Assembly: GCA_037893245.1 (NCBI GenBank)
Contig: JBAIAA010000441.1
Span: forward strand, 248,001 to 312,000
Direction of reading: 5' to 3'
DNA length: 64,000 bases
Origin: Crossaster papposus
Taxonomy: Eukaryota; Echinodermata; Asteroidea; Velatida; Solasteridae
The position numbers were made by a program, and so were the translations under genes. This document shows, piece after piece, positions 41,998-54,400 of this stretch; the first letter of the stretch is position 1, and each line of letters begins with the position of its first letter. The notes under the pieces are model-generated. The model worked only from the letters and a program-made list of their open reading frames with translations. It made no database searches and was not told where the DNA came from.

Positions 41998-43441
41998 AGG
42001 GACTCAAATACAATTCTGCTTAACCCTGACTCCTTTGGGTGATTTACTAGGAACCTTCTTTATTCTCGCAAATCCCAACACCCTAGTGCTTGTATTAAAC
42101 TGTGCACTAAACAGCTTTACTCCACTAAACCTTTGTGTTGGAGTTTGGCTGGATAGGTATTGTTAAGGTTAAAGGGCACTTTGACGTTCTTTCATGCGTG
42201 CGCCCTCAGTCGACAACCAGCGATGACAGACGGCCGACTGGGTATTTTTGCGTTGTCAGTGGGAAAATTTCTCGTAAAATGTCACCGTTTGTTTTACATT
42301 TTAGGCAATTGAATCAACCCAGATGATGCCTATCCCCATTTAGATGGTGCATATGAAATACTGGGCCTAAAAGAAGAGTTATATTAAGATATTTTGGAAA
42401 AGAAAATGTTCTGTCTCGGCAAGTTCAATTGCGCTATCTGTAAGGTTTGTAAAAACCTTGCAGTTTTGGAAGTAAAACCAGCTCATCATTTTCCCACCTG
42501 CCTTGTTTATTGGGTTTCAAATTGTCCAACCCTCCCTGCTCAAGACTTTATGTAATATTTTTCTCAAAATATCAACTATTTTATTTCGATTTTTTAAAAT
42601 AATTTTGAGGAAAAAAGTCAGAAATATTATGGAGATTTTTGTGAAAAACTGTATACAGTATAATAATGCATAATAATCACATTGGTTCCTGTTCTGTTTT
42701 TACACATAAATTTATTAGTTTCTTCTAAAATAAACCCACAAATGTGAGCCAAACTTGGTCATCTTATAGGCAGTTATTCTGTGGTAGCTAATTATTAGCT
42801 AGTTATTCTGTGGTTATTCTTTAAGAAAGAACATTTGCAGCTGTTTTTTTTTTTATTCAAACTGTGTACCGTTATATGATATAAAAAGAAAGAAATTGCT
42901 TGACAAAAAAGTACCTATGTCATTGACGTGATAAACTATCAAGTATATTTTGGACATTGTTATTGCCATAATTTCTTTGCCAGTGTTTTTTTGGGTTTTT
43001 TTAATAAGCAAAAGTGCCCTTAAAGCTAACAGTGGCGGTTAATGTTGGGCTATCTTTTCAGGAGTATGAAATTCAGTATGATATCAGATATCAAAAGACA
43101 AAGAATAAATCATGTGTTGAAAAATATTTGCTAGATTTGTTTATTGAAATTCTTTATTTAATACCCTGGCTCCAGACAGATTAGGTCAATAACAACAGTT
43201 ATAACACAGCTCTTGCTAGTTCTGTATTCTGGTTGGCTGAAACACGGTCACGTGGGATTAACTAATATAGGCTAGTGCATGAGATTTGCGTCACCGTGAA
43301 TTTGAGGGGAAATAGTTCCCGAAGCGGGCAATAGACTTAAATTTGTTGACTGGTTACAGCGCCCTCAAGAGGTTTGCCAGGCTCATCTTAATATGAAAAG
43401 TGGCGGCGTCTGGATATTTTGGACCGAGAGGTGTGTTATAA

Positions 43442-43608
43442 AACACATGGACTGGCATGACTTGGTCACTCGAGCACGTCTATCCCCCCTCGGGCCTGTG
43501 AGTGATCAGAAGGGGGACCTATTTCCCTCGGCCCCCTTCTGGTCACTCACAGTCCCTGGGGGAAAATAGACGTGCTTTAGTGACCATTGCCAGTCCATAG
43601 TGTACAAT
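43442..43608. repeat. Long palindrome, spacer B-C
   Basis: Counterpart of 15852-16046 with a shorter centre. Both arms are still complementary. Confidence 0.88.
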
Positions 43609-43972
43609 GTATATTAATTATGATGGCCACACCACACATTTCCCAACTATAGGTGTGCATACCTTGCCAAAAATCGATTTGAGCTTTGATATCGGTGGCC
43701 TAATTTTTCGACCGTTTTAGCGTAAATGACTAAATGTTTTACTTTTTTTTATAAATCAGAAATATACTCGGCAAGATATGGGACCGAGGGCCCCCCCCCC
43801 TTCCCCAAGTCCACCCCCCAACCCCCTTACCAATACACTCTCTAGAATGTTGTTACTACATGTACCCATGAACATGGAGCTGTTGGGAATGGGAAACTCG
43901 CAAATAAATTATTGACATTTACATAAATGGACTGGCTTCATAATCGTACTCGTAGATCTATATATTTATATG

Positions 43973-44222
43973 GGGGAGTCAGGTTGGCGTAGCGGTTCTT
44001 TCCTCGCTTCCCACCGCTGTGACCCGGGTTCGAACCCCGCCTGTAGATTGGGTTTGGTTTTCAGTCCCTGCCTGACTCCGTGTTTTTTTTCCCAGGATAT
44101 GCTCCTGGGATTTTCCTTCCACCTCTAAAACTGTACCTTCTTCTCAGTGTTTTCTCTCTTCTTCAGGCTTACGAGCTACAGTGCCTAGAGCACTTTTCAA
44201 GGGATCCTTGATTTCATTAGAA
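43973..44222 (+). mobile_element. tRNA-derived SINE, spacer B-C
   Basis: Same insertion as 16349-16610, better preserved: GGTTGGCGTAGCGGTTC and B-box GGGTTCGAACCCCGC. Ancestral to the spacer duplication. Confidence 0.85.
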
Positions 44223-44232
44223 AGAATGGTAC

Positions 44233-44402
44233 AACTAGTCATAGAATACAGGGCCACTCAACCCCTCTCGGTTTATTTACCCTATGACATAGAATGGAGT
44301 GGCCCTGTATTCTATGGGTATTGGGGTATATACAGGGTCAGTTCATTCTCAGCCTAGGTTAAATTAACCAGAGAGTAGTTGATGGGCCCTGCATTTTATA
44401 GT
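44233..44402. mobile_element. Palindromic MITE, spacer B-C
   Basis: Counterpart of 16623-16790, same arms. Confidence 0.82.
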
Positions 44403-45415
44403 TCAAAAGAATTAATAATTACAATAATAATAATAGGCACTTGGGGAGACAAATTAGCGTAAGTTTTTAGGTAATAAGGAGACAGTGGCACTTAGGGAGT
44501 GTATCCCTTATAGTTATAGTGCCTAGCTACCCTAAAAAAATTATTTTTGTCCTAGAACGACAGATTTTGGTCTGAATAGCATAAATCTTGAAGATCTTAG
44601 AGAAAAGGGTTAGGGTAAACAAGTTAGGACTGTTTTAAGTTTGTGTACATCTCTATGGGATTGTCTCCCCAAGTGCCTATTTGGAGGTATAGTAAGTACT
44701 AGTAGAAAACCAAAAATTGAATTAAAAAAGGCAATTTTCGGCCTTTTTGATCATAACATCCGCAGTCCTTCCGATATGAGGCGTGCGTTCCCACCCCCAC
44801 ACCATTGCACGCCTAAAAGCTTCCTGAGAAGTGCTAATAATATCCCACGCCTGAATCCCACTGTACCGCACACCTCGGCATACATTGACGGCATAATTAT
44901 ACTTCATAATTTGTAAAAAAAGCAAGTCATTGTCATCAAAGAGGAAATAGCTTTACTGTAAAAAAACCAAGATAAATAATTTTGAAAAAAAAATGCCAAG
45001 TATTGTTTAGTCCACAGAATCACACGCCTTAAAAATGAACACGCCTAGAAAAATCCAGGAGTGCCTTTTTCAACACGCCTGTTATTTTCAAATCAGAAGG
45101 ACTGCATCCGGAATCCTCCCTTTAATTTGATTTTTCTTTCCTCCGACTTCTCCAATTGTTATGAATTTTCACACACCCTAGGGACTTTGGGTTAAAAATG
45201 CATTTGTATGTAACTATGTACTGCTACAGAAAACAATTTTTTTGTAAATTGTATAGCGTTAAAAATATCTTTAGTATTTGTTCACTCAATCGTGAAAAAG
45301 ATAACTTTTCTGGGTCGAAGCCTAGTACTCGAACACGCTTTGTGATTCATTGAAAAAGCTTAGCACGCAGTGTACATTTACAACAAGGAAATACAACACT
45401 GCATACAACTAGGAA

Positions 45416-45473
45416 ATGGCGATGGAATTCTCCAGGTATCGTACGTTGACTGGTTTGTGGTGTCTCATTCAAG
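45416..45473 (+). CDS. Gene C exon 1: start codon and signal peptide
   Basis: [19 protein letters not shown], identical in protein to gene B exon 1, phase 1 end before GTATGA. G at -3 gives a better start context than in B. Confidence 0.86.
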
Positions 45474-48400
45474 GTATGAAATATTTATATTTACCCTACT
45501 TATATGGCTGTTTCTAATACCCATATATCAAAGCATGCAGCCCTGTGCTAAAGACGGACAAAAATATTACAGAAAGCTATAAATTCTTGGCCAGGTGATA
45601 ATTTTATTTAGTCTTAACTCCAACAGTATCACTCATCACATATGTGACCAGCTCTACAAAAAGGTGTTTTATGTCACAAAATACATGGTTAAAAAACCCA
45701 CAATGTAAGCTTTCGTTTGGTATATAATAGAGCTTCATAGCCTCTTTTATTTTGGAGATATGACGTGTTTACATATTGATTACTTCCTTGGAGTTCAAAT
45801 TACACAACAGGGAAAACAGGCTTTGAAATAGCCGGCTCTGTTGTACTGCAACAGAACGATGCACATACAATGGTAGTTTTTGCCACTTTATTTATCAAAA
45901 TCAACATTTCGTTGAAAGAAACCTAAAACTGTAGGTATTAAAGATGTCACTCTTGATAAAAATTACATTTTGATGAAATGTTTACCCTCTCAATGTTGAG
46001 CGGGCCATTACATGATAGTGCACAGCGCAACTTAATACACATATTTTGCAGAGCCGGTCACAAATGTACATGTACGACCCGACCCGTTCCCATCATACAT
46101 GCAGCCATATAATTCCTTCTAGCAAGTTTGTTCGGCGCATGAAAAACTTATTTTTTTCTTAAATTTTTGAATTTTTTTTTTTTCAGTTTTAGCTCCCTTG
46201 GTCCACACCCAAACAGTCACCGTAGGCTTATTACCAGTCGCTACTGTACAAGGCCAATCAGCAACTCTCACCTGTACCTTCTCATTGGATGTGTCTGGTA
46301 CCTTAGACAACCTCGAATGGAGACAGAGAGGCACTCTTATAGCTGACTTTCTATGGCCAACCCTGCAGACACCATACTACCGGTACTCCAATGGATTTTC
46401 TGAACCTGGATATGTCGTATCCATAGATGACTCAATGAATACTCTCACCATAGCAACTACTCAATTCTCTGCTGATGATGGTGAATATAGCTGCAGGGTG
46501 GAGTACAGAGTAGGTATAGGTTCTGTTGCAAGCACGGCAACCACTCAACTGATGGTGTATGGTGAGTTGGTTGTATAAAGATTCTGTTCATGTATGTTTT
46601 TTCTCTCTTCTAATTACATAGATGTACACGTGTGCATTTGTTTTTGTATACTTATACAATGTATTTTTTCCTACAAGTCCATGCATTACAGCAATTTCCT
46701 CCATGACTTATACATGTACCATACAATGTACATGTATAAAAGTACATGTAATTGTTTTCAGATTTTTGCCTCAGAAACACTAACAAAAAAACATGTACAT
46801 ATACATGTAATATCACTGTTTCTGAGAACAAAGTATAATGGAATTTCTATTAACCCTAACTCCCTCACCCCTTTTACTAGAAAGTATCCTGAATCCACCA
46901 CAGTCCACCAATTTTGGTTTGCAAAAACTGCTGGTGTCCTGAGTCCATCAGACTCCACCAGTATGCATTCTGGAGAGATCCTGAGTCCATCAATAATCCA
47001 CCAGCAAAAGTTGATGGACTCTGGCGGATTCAGGATACCAAGGTGGCATACAAAAAATTGCAGTGTGTTTCTCTATAGAGTCCATCACAGTCCATCACCT
47101 AAATTTCTGTATCCTGAATGCGTCAAACTCCTGCAGTAACGCTAGGCTTAAAATCCTCAATCCATCACACTCCTCCAGTTTGTTCAATATGGAGGTATCC
47201 TGAATCCGCTAAAATCCTCCAAAACAGGAAATGGATTTTGATGGACTCAGGGTGGTTGGGTATGATCCACCCCCATTCTAAGTAATCTGTGGAGATGGGG
47301 ATTAAACTTTGCCATATGTACATGTATGTACAATATGCAATTGTCGTTTATTCTCAGACTGATGAAATAATCGACACACCATAAACTTGTTTGAATGGAA
47401 TTATGCCACAGCTCTATTTTTATTCTGAAACACAATATTGCCAGATACCATTGCTATGGGCAAACTGGCAAACAAATGAATTAGAGTGGGGCACACCGGA
47501 CCCCCTGGGTTTACCAACCCAGCCATGAATAGGGCACACCAGGCCCACCATAAAATTAGGGCACACCAGACCCTGTCACAACCAGACCCTGATACATAGG
47601 GCACACCAGACCCTGATAACGAGGGCACGCCCGACCCAGTTACATAATGGATGTGACACAATAACCATAACAAAATGGCAACACCAGGCCATACAAAATA
47701 TCCAAGACGAAAAGGCATTTCAACACCGGTTAAGAAACTCTTGAATGAAAATATCAAAATTGAACTAGTAAACCATCCAGGCACCGGATGTTCCCCCGCT
47801 TAACGCAAGGAGCTACGGGAGGAATGACCCCTGGTGAACTTCCAGGGAGCCATTACAGTGCCTGTCACAACAAATTGAAATTACTGTCATATTATGTACA
47901 TTGTATGATGGCAATTAATATTAACTGGAATAGACTTATTGGCTGTTACGATAGCGCCATGAAAATATTTTAACCTGTGTCTGTCAAATTCCCGTCCACA
48001 AATGCCCCATTGTACAAGAGAACATCCAAGTCAATCTTTGTTAGATAATTGGCATTATAATTAATGTAGTTAACATTACAGTAGAATTATCCTCTGTCTA
48101 AACCAACAGAAGGAATAATATGGCTCTTGGTGAACATCCAGGAAACCAATGTGATTAAGTAGGGCATGAAACGTAAATTTATTTCACAATGCAAAAACAG
48201 TCCGGTAAATAATTTGTCCCCATGCAAAGTTGCACGGAGGTGACGGGGTGGAGGTGGGAAATTTTACAGTTAATTGTTATTGTTGTGCTTTGCACAAAGG
48301 ACTGTGACAAAGTGAGCTTAAACATTGCACACATTTTTTCACTAAAACTAGCTAGCAGACTAAGATGTCGCCCCATTGGCTGAAAGTTTGGTGTAACATA

Positions 48401-51400
48401 AGCTCTCATTGGTCCAAACCCTCTAATCTGATTGGCTAATTAACAACCTGCATATATAGTGTAATATCACTGTATCTTATTTAGAATCTTGTGTTTTTTA
48501 CAAAAAGTAAAATGCAATTTTTGTCAAGAAATCCTAACAAAATTGTTGATATATATGCATGGCCAGAAAGCTGTTAAAGAGCTCTGTATAGCCATGAACA
48601 AGTTTCCCACCTAAGAAGCTGATGCTGTGCAGAATCATCAATTTCCCCCAAATTTCTAATGCCATTGGTACAAGAGAAGCCCTTACTTATGTACACACTC
48701 AGACCTTCATAGTGTACTGCTTCCAAATTATTGAATTTTTAGTAAGGCTACATTCACACAATAAACATACAGTGGGTTTCTATGTAATACAGTGCAATGT
48801 CCTTTTGCAAAGTACCACACACACAAGCCTACATAATACTACCATCTGGTAATGCATATTCATTAGAAAGTTTGCCAACCCCGCAGCTGATTGGCTGCTC
48901 ATGGTCAGCACAGGATCCTGTGTTGCCACAAAGTTTGCAATGGTATTTTGTGCAGTAATTCTTTCACATGGATACATAGGAATTCATGCATGCACAGTGT
49001 GTAAATAGCATAATTCTACAATGGGACTTTAACAGTGACGATCCAAACAAATTGTATGTACATCACAGCTAATTTCTTATGGCGAACTTTATACAACGCA
49101 GTTAATTAATTTGATTTGTGATATATTTCAAGTGTGATTCTGTGACAATTTCCGAGGAGTTATTTCACACATTAAATAAAATCACCAACAGAGAATTACT
49201 GAGAATAAAGCATTTGATCACTTAATGATAAAATGTCTTATTGATGAATGGTGGGTCTTGGGAACTTGGGAATTAATGGTAATGGTTATGAAGAAGGGCT
49301 GTTGTCGAAATATCCCAAATTTTGGCACCATTGGAGTTGATTGAGTTTCGATTTAAAGGATACACCATTGGTAATTGCTTGAATTATCATGAATGGGTTG
49401 ATTTAGGGGGTTGTATTTTATAGTAAATATCGTTTAACTGACCTGTTTGAAGTTTTACCATCATGGATGCCGAGAAAAGCAGGAAAAACAGCGTTTGTTT
49501 TCAACCAGTGTCGAGCAGTTTTTCTTATGCTATTTGTGTTTTTCGCGATCGCCGAATGGAAATCGCGAATTTTTCTTTATAAAATTATATTTTTCAGAAT
49601 AATTACAGGATATCCAGCGCAATCATTTTGCTGGATGCCTACAATCATTATTTACTTTCAGATGAGTAAGATATTTCTTAATAATTTGGCAGTAAATATT
49701 TTCGATATCTGCAAATGGTGTATCCGAACTTTAATTATCAATCCAACCCGAACTCTTGTAGACACACTATTTATTCAGTGGTGGGCATGCCGACATTCCG
49801 GATGTCTAGTCTAAGTGGTATACATTGTGCTTGCATAAAATTCTAAAACAATTATATTTTCAAATACAAATGTAAAAAATGTAAATGTGCTTACAAAAAT
49901 ACATGTACACTATAAGTCATCTACTTCTAAAAGAACTTCAACACAAATGTATTGTTGTCCAAATTAATAGTTATCTATATTCATGTAAATCCTGCTAAAG
50001 AATTCATTGAATTCTTTTATTTTATATAGTGCTCCCATCGAGCATCACAACAGCGGCCATTCCCTAACCTTTTCCCCACTGACTTTTCTCCCTCGGATTA
50101 GGTTTCGATTTACTTCATTTTCTGCCTGTATTTATTCAGCTGCAGCAGAAGTTTTGAATGTGCTGTGAAAGACTGGTATTTTTAAAGTTCTTTGTTTCTT
50201 TCTTACAATGTGCACACAGTTCCACCCAAGACCTCGTCCATGTCAATATCTGATTCCAATGGAGTGTTCACACCAGGGAGTTTCATCAATGTAAACCAAG
50301 GTGAATCACATATCTTCACGTGTCGGGCTCAGTCAAGACCTGCAGCTACCATGCAATGGGATGTCGGTTCTACTAATTACCAGCAGAGTGTGATCGGACC
50401 AACCAATCCAGGCCCAGGCAACGGTTTGGTTTATACGACAAGAGACTGGACATTCACTCCAAGACGAGACAATCACAGACAGGAGGTGAAATGTATGGCA
50501 AGGACTACGGAGTCACAGCCACCGTACCCAGAAGTCGCGGTTACACTCAATGTTAATGGTATGTAACTTTGAGTTCTAGTTTACTTGCAGCCAGCATGTA
50601 AACAGTTTTGCAGTTTGCATTTGATGTAATCCAAGGCAGAACCAAAGACTAAATCAGAAAATATTTGGCAAGGGAAATTGAAAAACATCTGGTCTACCAC
50701 TACTCTAACTTGCTAAAAATGGTTGGCACATTTTAACATTGAATTCATAGACCAAAGAGACTGTTACTACATGTACTTGTATATCACCTGATTCGGTCCA
50801 AGGTCTTATAAGTGGCTTGCCCTGAATCACGTGATAGTAACAGTTTCGGGGGGAAGGTTGTTTGGTGAGACAGCAACCCCTTACCAAAATGACCAATTCA
50901 TTCCAATTGAAAAGCCAATTGGAATGAATTGGGTTCAATTGGTATTGAGTTGGTTTAAGTTGGTTTGAATTGGTATGCTCTATTCCAATTGGAAAAAAAG
51001 TCACCGACCAATTGGAAAACCAACTGATGTGCCATACTCTTAATTGGTATTTAATTGGTTCGAGTTGGAAACTATTGGAATTGGGTTTTTCCAATTGGGA
51101 TCCTATCTACTTATTTCATTCCCAATTGGAATCCCTTCTGAACGTTTCATTTCCAATTGGAATCCCGTCTCTCATTTCATTCCCAATTGGAATCCCGTCT
51201 ATCATTTCATTCCCAATTGGAATCCTATCTATCAATTATTTTCCAATTGGAATCTCTTCTGAACGTTTCATTTCCAATTGGAATCCCGTCTCTCATTTCA
51301 TTCCCAATTGGAATCCCGTCTATCATTTCATTCCCAATTGGAATCCTATCTATCAATTATTTTCCAATTGGAATCTCTTCTGAACGTTTTATTTCCAATT

Positions 51401-54400
51401 GGAATCCCGTCTATCATTTCATTCCCAATTGGAATCCCTTCTGAACGTTTCATTTCCAATTGGAATCCTATCTATCAATTCTTTTCCAATTGGAATCCCT
51501 TCTGAACATTTCATTTCCAATTGGAATCCCGTCTATCATTTCATTCCCAATTGGAATCCCTTCTGAACGTTTCATTTCCAATTGGAATCCTATCTATCAA
51601 TTCTTTTCCAATTGGAATCTCTTCTGAATGTTTCATTTCCAATTGGAATCCTATCTATCATTTCATTCCCAATTGGAATCCCTTCTGAACGTTTCATTTC
51701 CAATTGGAATCCTATCTATCTTCTTTTCCAATTGGAATCCTTTCTGAACATTTCATTTCCAATTTGAAACCCATCTATCAATTCTTTTCCAATTGGAATC
51801 CCTTCTGAACGTTTCATTTCCAATTGGAATTCAATCATTTCATTTCCAATTGGAAACCTGCCTGGGGATGGTATATTATAACAATATTCGCATAAATCTC
51901 TTGTCCTCCCATGGAAAATAAGTATTCAAAAGGACAAACAAAAAGACATTAAGTGCTTTTTAAAATACTTTAATACATTTATGAATGAAGTAAGTCAATG
52001 AACCAGACTACCAAAACAACAATGTTTTTGGTTTTTCCAGGTCTGCATCACAATATTTACTTTATGAACCCCTAAAGCCATCCATTGATGGTTGAATGGT
52101 CAATGTTTGTTTTGATTCCTCCCACGATATTACCACTTGGTGGCGCTATTTCCTTCAACCCCAGCTCCTGAGGGCGCCGTCTCACTTTTACAGTGCACTC
52201 AAGGTCAAATAGCAGGCCGCTTGTATTTCCGACACTTCGTCCACACGAGACAGATGCTCCTGATAACCAGTTTTCTAATCGGTGTTTTCGATAGTTTTAT
52301 GTGATTCACACATTGATTTTTGGTAGTTAGAGCCAAGATAGATTTTCCTGACATGTTGTTCCGAGTTGACCCCACAAGAACCACAGTCAAGTAAGTGGTT
52401 TTTTAAGTGACTTTCTGAGCCTAAAAACGTGTGCTTCTTGTTTACAAGTTCATGTTATTTTCCTCTACATGCACTGAAGTATTTTTAACATGCTGACTGT
52501 TTGCTGACCCCTATATGGTCTCGGTGTTATTGTAGGCATCCAGAACCGTTGTTCTAATTATAAAGTGATTAGTTTCTTCTGATATTCGACATATATATCA
52601 AGATTATTTCCTCACAGTTCTTGATCACTTCGATAGTGCTTTAGATAATTACCGATTACTATATTTAGGTGTGATATTATATGTCACAGACTGCTCATTC
52701 ATAATATAGTAAATAGTTTGTACTTTGTCTGTATTTCTTAAATAGACTTATTAACCAGATTTATTGTTAGTAGAGATTGTATTCACCATTTCCTCCTGAA
52801 GATTGTTCATGTTTTAGAACTTTGCTAGTTTTTGAGTAGTTTTGTATTTCTTATTTTGTTAACAGTTCACCGCGCATTAAAGACAGACAGTGGAATCTGA
52901 AGTCCTGACCTTTGGCCGCTTATTTGTCTAAGATCGTGGTTGACACTAGCTGGTGAAAGATTACTCTTGACGTTATCACAGAAACCAGTACAGTGAATTG
53001 ACTGTGCCACAGAACCGAATGCTGTGGACCCCGAACCATCCATCATGTCAGAAAGTAGTAGGACAGGGCTGTTCCTGGACCAGATCGAACCGGAGCTAAA
53101 GGGCAATGACGACTCCGATGGAACTGCTCGTTCCGGAGACCCCCCTGATGAAACCACTCCCCCTGAAGACCTCTCGGGTCGACCACAGAGAGAAAGACAC
53201 CCCACCCAGAAGGCCCTTGCCAACGAAATTGAGACGAAAACCAAGAATTTCTACGCAGAGTGGCGAAATTAAGACCAAACAAGCCCTGGAAAAGCTGCAA
53301 CACGCCCCCGATGAAGGAAAAACCCTTGACACAGATTTGAGCAACGCCCGTCGTTCACTCAAATCTTACAACAAGGTGTGGTCGGAACTTAAGAATACCT
53401 ACGCTCAAGACAAAACAGACACATTCAAGGAGGATGGCCTACACATCTACAGCATTTTCCTCGACAACTGTAACTTTGCAAACAATGTCATCGCTCACGC
53501 GATGGACCGAATCCACTCCTTGGCCCTTGAAGTACGCTCAAACATCAGCAGAGGTTATCTTCATCGGCCCTTAGTGTCCGAGCACAAGCTTTGGCCGACG
53601 CTGCTGCCGCAGACCAGGAAGCGGCCAATGAGGAAGCCATAGCTAGACGGACGGCCAAACTAAGAACTGATCAAGCTGCCGAAGCGGCCGTGAGAGCAAA
53701 CATGGAAGCAAAACAGGTAGCCAAACAAGCCACGGCCGAGGCAGACCTGCAGATACTTCGGGTTCGACAGACTGCCGCTATGAAGAGGGCCAGATCAAAG
53801 GCCATAATACAGGCTGAACTCGAAGAAAAGGGGGGCGTTCCCCTCACCTTACCCGAACAGTCGTCGAATGACCACGCCGGAAACTTCTAGGGAAATTGAA
53901 TCTGGGGAAATTACTTTGCATTTATATATGTCATCCGGCGCGAACTGGTTAAAGAAGACAAAAGGGCAAAAAAGATAAACTTCACTGGCACGTAATTAAA
54001 GCTTGAAATGGTGCTCAATAAATTTACAATAAATTTTGTAACGTAAACTTCTGTGTGATTTTCAACAACGTACTGCAGACTGTTGTGGCGATAAAAAAAT
54101 ATAGTCCGAATTTAAAATCAGATTAATCCTATTGATTGTGAGTTATTTGTGTGACAACTTTAATGTAGCTTTTAAGACATGCAATATAAATACCAATTGG
54201 TATTGGAAAAAAACCAATCGGATAAAGAATCTAAAGAATTGCCAATTGGGTTTTTTTCTTTCCAATTTTTTTGTTTTTCTTTCCAATTGGTTTTTTTTCT
54301 TTCCAATTGGAAAAACACCAATTGGAAAAACACCAATTGGAAAAACCCAATTGGAAAAAACACCAATTGGAAAAAACACCAATTGGAAAAAACACCAATT

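Larger units (their letters stand above)
39633..45415. other. Spacer between genes B and C
   Basis: Duplicate of 12996-18272 with the same order of parts: degraded MITE, PCBD piece, inverted arrays, unique AT-rich DNA (42170-43440), palindrome, SINE, palindromic MITE. It lacks the GTGACC MITE of the A-B spacer. No complete gene. Confidence 0.85.

Noticed and set aside
41396-42166. Open frames repeating GLVTGLVK and SFHKSFHK
   Set aside because: 12-bp minisatellite, open by unit length; the copy at 14136-14600 is the same artefact.
49467-49814. 115-residue open frame as a small gene
   Set aside because: It runs across the right end of a TTAA-flanked MITE, has no family signature and no counterpart in genes A or B.
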